The notes below the pieces were generated by a model. That model made no database searches. It had not been told where the DNA came from and saw only the letters and a program-made list of their open reading frames with translations. The position numbers were made by a program, and so were the translations under genes. From contig CAADUC010000089.1 in NCBI GenBank assembly GCA_900752115.1, positions 1-34,041 of the forward strand: a DNA stretch of 34,041 bases, given 5' to 3'. The stretch's first letter is position 1. Each line of letters opens with the position of its first letter. The DNA is from Clostridia bacterium. GTDB lineage: Bacteria; Bacillota; Clostridia; Oscillospirales; Acutalibacteraceae. Shown here in pieces: positions 7,929-15,081 of the stretch.

Positions 7929-9271
7929 AGCTCAGAGACATGATGGCGATGAGCCTGAAGAACCTGCTCAAGCGAAAGGTACGCACCTGCCTTACGGTGG
8001 CGGGCGTGCTGATCGGCACCTGCGCCATCGTGGTCATGCTCTCCATCGGTCTCGGCCTTACAGAGGGCATGAACCAGTCCCTTGAGCAGATGGGCGATAT
8101 CACCATGATCCAGATCTACAATTACAACCAGAGCGCCGAGTCCACCAAGCTTGACGACGCGGCCATCGAGTCGATCCGTTCGCTCGATCATGTCGTCGCC
8201 GTCACGCCGGTTTATGATCTTCCCTGGGGCTCGTGTGCCATCAGCAGCGGGAAATACCGCTATGACGGCATGGTGTACGGCCTGGATTTGAGCGCGCTGG
8301 AGGCGCTCGGGTATACGCTGGACGACGGGTCCTTCCCGGACAAGTCGCAGCTCTCCAATACGGTGCTGTTCAGCCAGGAGTCGCTCTATTCGTTCTACAA
8401 CACGAAGAAGAAGTCGAACAACCGCGTCAACCAGTATCCCGATGCGAACGGCAATATTCCGGATCCCTATGTGGATCCTCTCTCCGACAAGCTGCAGGTG
8501 CAGGTGCTCACCAACGAGGGCGAGCTTTACGGCCGTCCGATCAAGCTGCAGAGCACGGGGCTGCTTACGTCGGACTATTCCCGCAATCCGCCGACAAGCT
8601 ACTGCGCGTTTATTGATATCTCTCTTGCGCAGGAGCTGACGGAGCAGTACAACAAGGCCAACAAGGTCCGCACCGACCCGCAGAACCAGGGCATCAATTA
8701 CTCACAGGCCGTGGTCAAGGCGGAGAGCGTCGAGTTTGTCTCCGAGCTGGAAACCGCCATCCATGACATGGGGTTTTCCGATACCTACAGCATGGAGAAC
8801 GTGCGCGGGCCTATCGAGGACATGATGAACATGATCCAGCTGGTTCTCGGAGGGATCGGTGCGGTATCCCTGTTCGTCGCGGCCCTCGGTATCATCAACA
8901 CGATGATCATGTCCATCTACGAGCGTACCCGTGAGATCGGCGTGATGAAAGTGCTCGGCTGCGTGGTCGGCAACATTCGTCTGATGTTCCTCATGGAGGC
9001 CGGCATGATCGGTCTGATGGGAGGCCTTGTCGGTCTGGGCATCAGCTATGGAGCCTCCGCCCTCATCAATTACTTTGCCGCCTCGGGCGGGGGCAATCTT
9101 CTCGGCGGCATGCTTGGCATGATGGGAACCGGTACCGCGATCTCGGTGATTCCGCCGTGGCTTGCCATCGGCTCGGTGATTTTCGCTGTCGGCGTGGGCG
9201 TGCTCAGCGGGATTCTGCCCGCGAACCGCGCCGTCAAAATCAGCGCCCTCACAGCCATCAAGCAGGAATAA
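7925..9271 (+). CDS. ABC transporter permease, FtsX/MacB type
   Basis: This is a 448-residue permease. The N-terminal sequence MSLKNLLKRKVRTCLTVAGVLIGTCAIVVML (given here as two parts, MSLKNLLKRKVRTCL and TVAGVLIGTCAIVVML) forms the amphipathic helix and first membrane helix of the MacB family. A large extracytoplasmic domain follows (about residues 45-295). The C-terminal FtsX domain has three helices and the coupling segment IYERTREIGVMKVLG that contacts the ATPase. It overlaps the surface-protein gene by ATGA. With the ATPase it should form a type VII ABC system with four membrane helices per subunit. Such systems export peptides or lipoproteins, or drive cell-wall remodelling. Nothing here shows which, as no peptidase or bacteriocin gene is adjacent. 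Confidence 0.9.
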   Translation: MKLRDMMAMSLKNLLKRKVRTCLTVAGVLIGTCAIVVMLSIGLGLTEGMNQSLEQMGDITMIQIYNYNQSAESTKLDDAAIESIRSLDHVVAVTPVYDLPWGSCAISSGKYRYDGMVYGLDLSALEALGYTLDDGSFPDKSQLSNTVLFSQESLYSFYNTKKKSNNRVNQYPDANGNIPDPYVDPLSDKLQVQVLTNEGELYGRPIKLQSTGLLTSDYSRNPPTSYCAFIDISLAQELTEQYNKANKVRTDPQNQGINYSQAVVKAESVEFVSELETAIHDMGFSDTYSMENVRGPIEDMMNMIQLVLGGIGAVSLFVAALGIINTMIMSIYERTREIGVMKVLGCVVGNIRLMFLMEAGMIGLMGGLVGLGISYGASALINYFAASGGGNLLGGMLGMMGTGTAISVIPPWLAIGSVIFAVGVGVLSGILPANRAVKISALTAIKQE

Positions 9272-9284
9272 GCGCCCCGGCGCA

Positions 9285-9338
9285 GAAAAAAGCTCCCGCG
9301 TCAGACAGGACCTTGCGGCCCGTCCGGCGCGGGAGCTT
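9285..9338 (-). terminator. Intrinsic terminator of the Xre gene (also a weak + strand stop)
   Basis: AGCTCCCGCG (9291-9300) pairs with CGCGGGAGCT (9328-9337). On the - strand the stem is followed by TTTTTTCTGCG, a good tail for the Xre gene that ends at 9395. On the + strand the tail is only TTAT, so the permease operon may terminate less efficiently here. Confidence 0.7.
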
Positions 9339-9394
9339 ATGCGTTGCGGCGTCCCTCCGCAGCCCGGCGGGGAACATCCGTCTGTCATTTATCG

Positions 9395-9640
9395 TTATGC
9401 GCGGCCCAACAGCCAGTCCACGGAGACGTTCAAAATGTTGGCCAGCGCGACAAGCTCAAAGTCGTTGACGCTGCGCATTTGTCCCTCCAGCTTGGAAAGG
9501 GCCGATGCGTTCATGTCGACTCCGTTTACCTGAAGCTGTGCCAGGAGTTCCTTCTGCTTCATGCCGAGCTCCTTGCGCGCTTGTTCCACGCGGGCTCCGA
9601 TCAGATTTCGGTTGCCCAGAGCCTGCTTGCGTAATCTCAA
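9395..9640 (-). CDS. Small Xre-family helix-turn-helix DNA-binding protein
   Basis: This 81-residue protein is a single HTH_3 domain: IGARVEQARKELGMKQKELLAQL, then NASALSKLEGQMRSV and a final LANILNVSVDWLLG (quoted in short pieces of one domain, residues 12-79). The likely start is TTG at 9640, nine bases after GGGGAG. The residues that follow, LRKQALGNRNLIGARVE, look like the conserved N-terminus of this clostridial family. No second domain for ligand sensing is present. The gene stands alone between its own promoter (9763-9791) and terminator, so its target is not indicated. Confidence 0.85.
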   Translation of the reverse strand: MRLRKQALGNRNLIGARVEQARKELGMKQKELLAQLQVNGVDMNASALSKLEGQMRSVNDFELVALANILNVSVDWLLGRA

Positions 9641-9762
9641 ATTGCATCACTCCCCAGAATCGTACTTGCGCCGGCGAAAAGCGGTGGAAACGAATTTGCG
9701 GCGGTTCCTTCCTGCGAAAACGGAAACGGTATCCTGCAGAGTATTTGTTCCGCTACGAAAAT

Positions 9763-9791
9763 ATTATAAGTGCTTTTCTGGGAAAACACAA
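9763..9791 (-). promoter_or_regulatory. SigA-type promoter of the Xre gene
   Basis: On the - strand TTGTGT (9786-9791) and TATAAT (9763-9768) are separated by 17 bases. The leader to the TTG start would be about 115 bases. Confidence 0.5.
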
Positions 9792-9876
9792 GAAAATACC
9801 GCACATTTCTGACCGGCGGAGCCTCTCGGATCCGCCCGCCATGTTATATTCCGGAAAGCCGCCGGAAAAAATTCAT

Positions 9877-9905
9877 TTGTGCTTCGCATGGCAATTTGGT
9901 ATAAT
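9877..9905 (+). promoter_or_regulatory. SigA-type promoter of pncB
   Basis: TTGTGC (9877-9882) is followed after 17 bases by a perfect TATAAT (9900-9905). The start codon lies about 60 bases beyond the expected transcription start. Confidence 0.6.
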
Positions 9906-9973
9906 GAAAAGAAACAGAGCGGGGGCGGCGTCGGGGCGCCGCGGCTCAATTTTATCGTTTGGAGATGCGATCT

Positions 9974-11434
9974 ATGACAGAAAAGAAGCTTGACGGCAAA
10001 AACCTGACGATGCTTACCGATTTCTACGAGATGACCATGGCGAACGGCTATCTCGCGAACGGCTACAGGGACACGATCGCCTACTTCGACATGTTCTTCC
10101 GCCGTGTTCCCAACAGCGGCGGCTTCGCCATCATGGCCGGTGTGCAGCAGCTCGTCGACTACCTCAATGCCCTCACCTTTACCGAGGAGGATATCGGGTA
10201 TCTGCGCTCCATCGGGATCTTCAATGAGGAATTCCTCTCTTATCTCTCCGATTTTAAATTCAGCTGCGACATCTGGGCCGTTCCGGAGGGCACGCCGATT
10301 TTCCCGGGCGAGCCGATTGTTACCGTGCGCGGCCCTGTGATCCAGGCCCAGCTGATTGAAACGATGCTCCTTCTGACGATCAATCATCAGAGCCTCGTGG
10401 CGACGAAGGCGAACCGCATTGTCCGCGCCGCGCAGGGACGGGCGGTCATGGAGTTCGGTTCGCGCCGCGCCCAGGGTCCGGACGGCGCGATTTACGGCGC
10501 GCGCGCTGCCTATATCGGCGGCTGCTGCGGTACAGCCTGCACCATCTGCGGCCGCGATTTCGGCATCCCCGCGCTCGGCACCATGGCGCACTCCTGGGTG
10601 CAGCTCTTCCCGAGCGAGCTTGACGCCTTCCGTGCCTATGCCAAACAGTATCCGTCCTCCTGCACCCTGCTGGTGGATACCTACAATGTGCTCAAATCCG
10701 GCGTTCCCAACGCCATCAAGGTCTTTAACGAGGTGGTCGTGCCTCTCGGGTTCCGCCCGGCGGGGATCCGCATTGACAGCGGCGACATTACCTATCTTTC
10801 CAAAAAGGCCAGAAAGATGCTCGACGAGGCCGGATTCCCGGACTGCAAGATCTGCGCCTCGAATTCCCTTGATGAATACATTATACGCGATATGCTGGTA
10901 CAGGGTGCATGCGTGGACAGCTTCGGCGTGGGCGAGCGCCTGATCACCGCCGCGCCCGAGCCGGTGTTCGGCGGCGTGTACAAGCTCAGCGGCGTTGAAA
11001 ATGCTGACGGCACCATTACCCCCAAGATCAAGGTCAGCGAGAACGTCGCGAAGATCACCACTCCGTGCTTCAAGAGCCTGTGGCGTCTCTATGACCGGGA
11101 GACGGGAAAGGCTCTCGCCGACGTGATCACGCTGCACAGCGAGAAGATCGACGACACGCAGCCGTATGAGATCTTTGATCCCGACCATGTCTGGAAGCGC
11201 AAGACGCTCACGAACTTCCGCGCGGTCCGCCTGCAGAAGAAGATCTTCGAGGGAGGCCGCTGCCTGGCGGAGGAGCACAGCCTCGCCGAGCTGAGCCGCT
11301 ATTGCGCCGAGCAGGTCGATACGCTGTGGGACGAGGTGAAGCGCTTCGAGAATCCTCACCAGTACTATGTCGATCTCTCCCTCGATCTGTGGACGATCAA
11401 GAACCGCCTGCTCGAGGAGCACAACGTGAATTGA
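9974..11434 (+). CDS. pncB: Nicotinate phosphoribosyltransferase
   Basis: This 486-residue cytosolic enzyme catalyses the first step of NAD salvage from nicotinate (Preiss-Handler pathway): nicotinate + PRPP + ATP to nicotinate mononucleotide (EC 6.3.4.21). LTDFYEMTMANGYL near the N-terminus, EFGSRRAQGPDGAIYGARAA in the core, GTMAHSW with the histidine at residue 206 (the position phosphorylated in this family), and RIDSGDI in the phosphoribosyl-binding region are all present. The ATG at 9974 has GGAG nine bases upstream; the earlier in-frame TTG (9959) and ATG (9965) overlap that site and are less likely. The stop codon TGA lies inside the -35 box of the rnpB promoter. Confidence 0.95.
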   Translation: MTEKKLDGKNLTMLTDFYEMTMANGYLANGYRDTIAYFDMFFRRVPNSGGFAIMAGVQQLVDYLNALTFTEEDIGYLRSIGIFNEEFLSYLSDFKFSCDIWAVPEGTPIFPGEPIVTVRGPVIQAQLIETMLLLTINHQSLVATKANRIVRAAQGRAVMEFGSRRAQGPDGAIYGARAAYIGGCCGTACTICGRDFGIPALGTMAHSWVQLFPSELDAFRAYAKQYPSSCTLLVDTYNVLKSGVPNAIKVFNEVVVPLGFRPAGIRIDSGDITYLSKKARKMLDEAGFPDCKICASNSLDEYIIRDMLVQGACVDSFGVGERLITAAPEPVFGGVYKLSGVENADGTITPKIKVSENVAKITTPCFKSLWRLYDRETGKALADVITLHSEKIDDTQPYEIFDPDHVWKRKTLTNFRAVRLQKKIFEGGRCLAEEHSLAELSRYCAEQVDTLWDEVKRFENPHQYYVDLSLDLWTIKNRLLEEHNVN

Positions 11435-11459
11435 CAAGAGACGCAAAATCCGGTACAAT
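11431..11459 (+). promoter_or_regulatory. Strong promoter of rnpB, overlapping the pncB stop codon
   Basis: A consensus TTGACA (11431-11436) and TACAAT (11454-11459) lie 17 bases apart. The expected start, near 11466, coincides with the 5' end of the folded RNase P RNA. The pncB TGA (11432-11434) is inside the -35 hexamer. Confidence 0.8.
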
Positions 11460-11466
11460 ACGGATG

Positions 11467-11807
11467 TGAGCAGCCTGAACGGCCGCGGGCGAAGCCCCAA
11501 AGGGCCCGTCTGAGGAAAGTCCGAGCTCCACAGGGCAAGAATAACGGCTAACGGCCGCCGGGGGCGACCCCAGGGAAAGTGCAACAGAGAGATACCGCCG
11601 CGCAAGCGGTAAGGGTGGAAAGGCGAGGTAAGAGCTCACCAGCGCGCGGGAGACTGCGCGGCTCTGCAAACCCTATTCGGAGCAACACCGCGGAGGGACA
11701 CATGCGCCGGCCCGGCGCGTCCCGTGGAGGTGGCAGGAACCGGAGCGGCAACGCACGGTCAAGATAGATGGTCGTTCAAGACAGAACTCGGCTTACAGGG
11801 CTGGTCA
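11467..11807 (+). ncRNA. rnpB: RNase P RNA, bacterial A type
   Basis: This is the catalytic RNA of RNase P, which trims the 5' leader of tRNA precursors. Signature blocks are GAGGAAAGTCCGAGCTCCAC near the 5' end (P4 and CR-I), CAGGGAAAGTGCAACAGAGA, GGGTGGAAAGGCGAGGTAAG, and near the 3' end AGATAGATGGTCGTTC and GACAGAACTCGGCTTACAG (CR-V and P4 3' strand). The ends were set by helix P1: TGAxCAGCC at 11467-11475 pairs with GGCTGGTCA at 11799-11807 with one mismatch. The organisation looks like the ancestral A type, usual in Clostridia, not the Bacillus B type. Ends are accurate to a few bases. Confidence 0.93.
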
Positions 11808-11811
11808 TGAT

Positions 11812-11849
11812 AAAAAGGACTGACGCTTTTCGGCGTCAGTCCTTTTTTT
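11812..11849. terminator. rnpB terminator (bidirectional)
   Basis: GGACTGACGC (11817-11826) pairs with GCGTCAGTCC (11833-11842) around a TTTTCG loop, flanked by AAAAA and TTTTTTT. It ends rnpB and can also stop transcripts from the - strand pair that ends at 12048. The 200 bases from 11850 to 12047 are GC-rich and show no gene. Confidence 0.9.
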
Positions 11850-12047
11850 GCAGCTAAGGGAAACGGCTGCGGCGCTGCCGGGGACGGTCACAGGCGGAAC
11901 TATCCTCCCGGGGAGGTGCGCATGCCGGCTGCGCGCCGGGCTTTGCGCCGCTTTGGCCCGGGGGCGAAGGCAAAGCGACGCTCTGCGGAAGCGGACGGGC
12001 CTTTCAGCCGGAGGCCGCCTCATCCGGTCCCGTCCCCGCGGCAGAAA

Positions 12048-12965
12048 TTACAGCTGGGAGAGAAGCTCCTCATGCAGGGCAAGCTTGACCTGGTCGAAAT
12101 CGCCGTCCTCCGGGCATTGGACGGCGATGACAAGCCCCTTTTCCGGCAAAACGGCGGAGATTTGACCGAAGGCTCCGTCCGCACGGTACGCACCGGGATA
12201 GGGAAGCATCCAGAACTGATAGCCGTATCCGCAGTTCCAGACGTCGGAGGGGTTGTCTGTTTCAATCTGCAGGCGCGTCGCCTCGCGCACCCAGCTTTCC
12301 TCCACAAGGCGCTCGCCGTTCCAGACGCCGCCCGCGAGGTACAGCTGACCGAGCTTCATCATTTCGGTCAGTGAAAGGAACACCCCGCCCCCGCCGATGG
12401 CGTGGCCCTGCGGGCAGCAGTCCCAGAGCGGGAAGCCCTGGCCGAGCTTCGAGAACAGCCGCTCGAAAAGATAGAGCGAAAGGCTCTTTCCGACGGCCTT
12501 TTCCACCATGCGTCCGGCCAGAATGCTGTCGGCGGTGGAGTAGCAGAAGCGGCGGCCGGGCGTTTCACGCACGGGCAGGGAAAGCATGTAGGCCACGTAA
12601 TCGGGCGCGCCCGTTCCGGCGCGGCGGTCGTCGTTCATCAAAAACGCGCCGCCGAATCCGCTCGTCATGGTGAGCAGATCGCGCAGCCGGATGGAGAGCA
12701 GTTCCTCCGACGGGTGCTCCGGCAGCTTTTCGGGAAAGAAAGAGGCGAGCGTGTCGTCGAGATGAAGCGCGCCGTCCGCGATCGCCATGCCCACAGCCGT
12801 TGCCATATAACTTTTGGTGTGCGAATAAATATTACGGGGCTGATCCGCCGTAAAATGATGGTGGAAGAGAAGGGTTTTCTCATCCGCCGCGGCAATTCCC
12901 TCGATCCGCAGGCCGCGATCGAGCGCAAGCCGCACGAAATTTTCCATCCGCTGTTCGAGCGTCAT
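12048..12965 (-). CDS. Serine hydrolase of the beta-lactamase (PF00144) superfamily
   Basis: This 305-residue protein has the S-x-x-K motif SHTK (Ser48, Lys51) and the Tyr motif YST (Tyr142). A late ADGAFGQ stretch takes the place of the third motif. Together these define the class C beta-lactamase/esterase/DD-peptidase fold. No signal peptide is visible, so a cytoplasmic esterase or amide hydrolase is more likely than a true beta-lactamase. The start at 12965 has AAAGGAGGGAG just upstream. The gene follows the SDR epimerase by 13 bases on the same strand and is probably co-transcribed with it; they may act on the same small molecule, but nothing identifies it. Confidence 0.85.
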   Translation of the reverse strand: MTLEQRMENFVRLALDRGLRIEGIAAADEKTLLFHHHFTADQPRNIYSHTKSYMATAVGMAIADGALHLDDTLASFFPEKLPEHPSEELLSIRLRDLLTMTSGFGGAFLMNDDRRAGTGAPDYVAYMLSLPVRETPGRRFCYSTADSILAGRMVEKAVGKSLSLYLFERLFSKLGQGFPLWDCCPQGHAIGGGGVFLSLTEMMKLGQLYLAGGVWNGERLVEESWVREATRLQIETDNPSDVWNCGYGYQFWMLPYPGAYRADGAFGQISAVLPEKGLVIAVQCPEDGDFDQVKLALHEELLSQL

Positions 12966-12978
12966 GAAGCTCCCTCCT

Positions 12979-13992
12979 TTATTCCGCTTTGGTTCCCGCG
13001 CGCAGCCCGGCAAAGTGGGCGTCAATCACACGGTCGCACCATGCATCGTATGCCGGATCCTCCGCCTGCAGCTCCGGATGGCGCTGAATGTAATCGAGGC
13101 AGATCCGCACGCCCTGATCGTAGCGGACGGTCGCGCAGAAATCCGGCACAAGCCGCTTGATCTTCGAATTGTCGAACACGACGGAGCGGGCCTTGTCGCC
13201 GAGGAGGGGACCGAGCAGCTCCGGGTCAAAGGCGGCGAGGAAGTCGCTCGGAATGTGTACGAGGTTCGGCTTTACCCCGAGCGCCTGCCCGACCGTTTCG
13301 TACGCCTGGTCCCAGGTGACCGTCTCGTCGCTCGTAATGTGCACCGCCTCGCCGATGGCGTGCACGTTGCCCATGAGCCCGCAGAATCCCTTGGCGAAGT
13401 CAGTGTTGAAGGTAAAGGTCCAGAGCGAGGAGCCGTCGCCGTGCACAATGACGGGCTTTCCTTCCTGCATGCGCCGGATAATCGCCCAGCTTCCGCTGTT
13501 TCCGTGCACGCCCATCGGGATGGAGCGCTCGCAATAAGTGTGGCTGGGGCGTACAATCGTGACAGGGAAGCCCTCCGAGCGGTATGCCTGCATGAGAACC
13601 TCTTCGCACGCAATTTTATTGCGGGAATACTGCCAGAAGGGGTTGGAAAGCGGCGTGCTTTCCGTAACCAGATAATGGGAGAGCGGTTTCTGATATGCCG
13701 AGGCCGAGCTGATGAAGATGTACTGCGCGCATTTGCCGCGGAACAGTTCGATGTCGCGCTGTACGTCGAGCGGGCCGTAGGCGATGAAGTCGGCGACCAC
13801 GTCAAAGCTGCGCCCGGCAAGGGCGGCCTTCATGGCGTCGGGATCGGTGCAGTCGGCGACAATCTGCTCCATGCCCTCCGGCGCGGGTCGGCTGCCGCGA
13901 TTGAGCAGGGTAACCTCCCAGCCCTGGCGCAGCGCAAGCGCGGTGCAGGCGGAGCTGATGGTGCCGGTGCCCCCTAAAAATAAAGCTTTCAT
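12979..13992 (-). CDS. NAD-dependent epimerase/dehydratase (extended SDR)
   Basis: This is a 337-residue protein. The N-terminal glycine motif GGTGTISS follows KALFL. An acidic ADCTDP and a VADFIAY strand come next. The catalytic Ser region is FISSASAYQK and the Tyr-Lys pair is YSRNK (YxxxK), so the oxidoreductase core appears intact. The C-terminal half resembles the nucleoside-sugar epimerase group of COG0451, but its substrate cannot be assigned. AAGGAG lies 11 bases before the ATG. It is the first gene of a two-gene - strand unit with the serine hydrolase. Confidence 0.85.
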   Translation of the reverse strand: MKALFLGGTGTISSACTALALRQGWEVTLLNRGSRPAPEGMEQIVADCTDPDAMKAALAGRSFDVVADFIAYGPLDVQRDIELFRGKCAQYIFISSASAYQKPLSHYLVTESTPLSNPFWQYSRNKIACEEVLMQAYRSEGFPVTIVRPSHTYCERSIPMGVHGNSGSWAIIRRMQEGKPVIVHGDGSSLWTFTFNTDFAKGFCGLMGNVHAIGEAVHITSDETVTWDQAYETVGQALGVKPNLVHIPSDFLAAFDPELLGPLLGDKARSVVFDNSKIKRLVPDFCATVRYDQGVRICLDYIQRHPELQAEDPAYDAWCDRVIDAHFAGLRAGTKAE

Positions 13993-14020
13993 TCTCTTGC
14001 ACGCTCCTTCATTTTATATT

Positions 14021-14049
14021 ATAATAATGATAATGTGACAAAATGGTAA
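14021..14049 (-). promoter_or_regulatory. Candidate promoter of the epimerase-hydrolase unit
   Basis: On the - strand TTACCA (14044-14049) and TATTAT (14021-14026) are 17 bases apart in a very AT-rich stretch. Overlapping alternatives (TATAAT at 14018-14023, or TTGTCA/TATAAA) exist. The one given leaves the ribosome binding site inside the transcript. Confidence 0.4.
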
Positions 14050-14198
14050 GATTTCACGCTGCCGCTGTTCATGCTGATCTTATCATATTTGGGAACGATA
14101 ATCCAGAGGCGCTTTTCTCTTTCCGGGAAGCGCTTGTGTGTTCGGAGGCCGTTTTCAAACGAGCCGGTTTATTCTTGAAAGAAAAGAGGCTTTGATTC

Positions 14199-14726
14199 AT
14201 GCTCAGAGGTATGTCCGGGGTGCAGATTTTTCTGTGGAATGCGGTGATTGTCGCTATCTGGCATATTACCGTCTTTATTGCGTGCGTCAAGCTCCCCGCG
14301 TCCTATTTCGATGAGAACAAGCCGCGTTTTCGCCCGCGGGATTGGGAGAGAGGCGGCCGCTGGTATAAGGATACGCTGCGGATTAACTCGTGGAAGGACA
14401 GAATTCCGCAGTATACTTCGAAAGACGGGTTTTCCAAGGAGCATCTTGACGACGTGTCCATTGAGTATCTCAATCAGTTTATCATGGAGACATGCCGCGG
14501 CGAGTGGATGCATCTTTCCGGCGCGCTGTGCGCGGTGCTGCTTCTGGTAATCAATCCGATTGGTTTCGGTTTGGTGTTTGCGTTTTTGGATCTTCTCGGA
14601 AATCTGCCGTTTGCCGCGATTCAGCGGTACAACCGTTTCCGTCTCCAGACGCTCCGCAAGCGCCGTCTGCGTCTGCAGAAAGGCTCCTCCGTCGGGAGCG
14701 CCGCTTCCGTCACGGCCTGCGTCTGA
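14199..14726 (+). CDS. CrtO-like membrane acyltransferase (glycosyl-4,4'-diaponeurosporenoate acyltransferase family)
   Basis: This 175-residue membrane protein has hydrophobic segments at about residues 8-30 and 110-140. It follows the family pattern along its length: KLPASYF, then RWYKDTLRINSWKDRIP, METCRGEWMHLSG, and finally NLPFAAIQRYNRFRLQ. These positions line up with Staphylococcus aureus CrtO (NVPIIIVQRYNRPRL near its end), which adds a fatty acyl chain to a glycosylated C30 carotenoid in staphyloxanthin synthesis. No carotenoid gene lies nearby, so another glycolipid or sugar acceptor is likely here. Two starts are possible (14199 and 14211); the first has AGAGG about eight bases upstream. 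Confidence 0.75.
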   Translation: MLRGMSGVQIFLWNAVIVAIWHITVFIACVKLPASYFDENKPRFRPRDWERGGRWYKDTLRINSWKDRIPQYTSKDGFSKEHLDDVSIEYLNQFIMETCRGEWMHLSGALCAVLLLVINPIGFGLVFAFLDLLGNLPFAAIQRYNRFRLQTLRKRRLRLQKGSSVGSAASVTACV

Positions 14727-15081
14727 GGAAGACGGCATGTTTGGGGGCTGCTGCAAAGACGCCCCGCCAGGGAAATACAGCATAAGACTAGGCCTCCAAA
14801 GAAAGCAGAACGCTTTTTTGGGGGCCGATTTGTTTTGCCGATCGGGGTTTTTGCAAGGGAGTCCCGCGAGGGACGTTCTTCATTTTTCTTGAACTCGTCC
14901 TTTTTGCATTCATTCTGCGCGGAATAGACAAAAAATCGGAAAAATTTTTTCTGCTTTACCGCTTGCCGCCGATTTCCCGATAATTTCTCTGAGAGAATTA
15001 AAAGAAAGGCTGCGCCGCTATACTGAGATCAGAAGTGCGCTGCCCGCAGGGGGCGGCGCAAGACGAAACGGAGGAAGCCGC
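14727..15081. other. Intergenic region with stacked hairpins before the HAD-HD gene
   Basis: This 355-base gap contains the large hairpin at 14791-14826. A second small stem follows (GTCCC-GCGA-GGGAC, 14861-14874, then a T-rich stretch). A weak promoter may lie at TTTACC (14955-14960), 18 bases, GATAAT (14979-14984). A 51-codon ORF at 14737-14892 with GAGGAAG upstream is possible but unsupported. Confidence 0.5.
14791..14826 (+). terminator. Stable hairpin, probable terminator of the CrtO-like gene
   Basis: GGCCTCCAAAGAAAGC pairs with GCTTTTTTGGGGGCC through 15 base pairs (one G-T wobble, one bulged G) around the loop AGAAC. It is followed by GATTTGTTTT. The T tail is weak, so it could instead be an RNA stability element. 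Confidence 0.5.

Larger units (their letters stand above)
9641..9973. other. Divergent intergenic region between the Xre gene and pncB
   Basis: This 333-base gap holds two opposing SigA-type promoters (9763-9791 on -, 9877-9905 on +) and no convincing ORF. The area around both promoters is AT-rich. No riboswitch or operator could be recognised. Confidence 0.6.

Noticed and set aside
9764..11605. A 613-codon open frame on the - strand
   Set aside because: It runs through pncB and into rnpB on the opposite strand, which rules it out as a coding gene.
14737..14892. A 51-codon ORF starting MFGGCCKD with GAGGAAG upstream
   Set aside because: It overlaps the long hairpin at 14791-14826 and shows no domain or conserved composition. 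It could be real, but the evidence is too thin.
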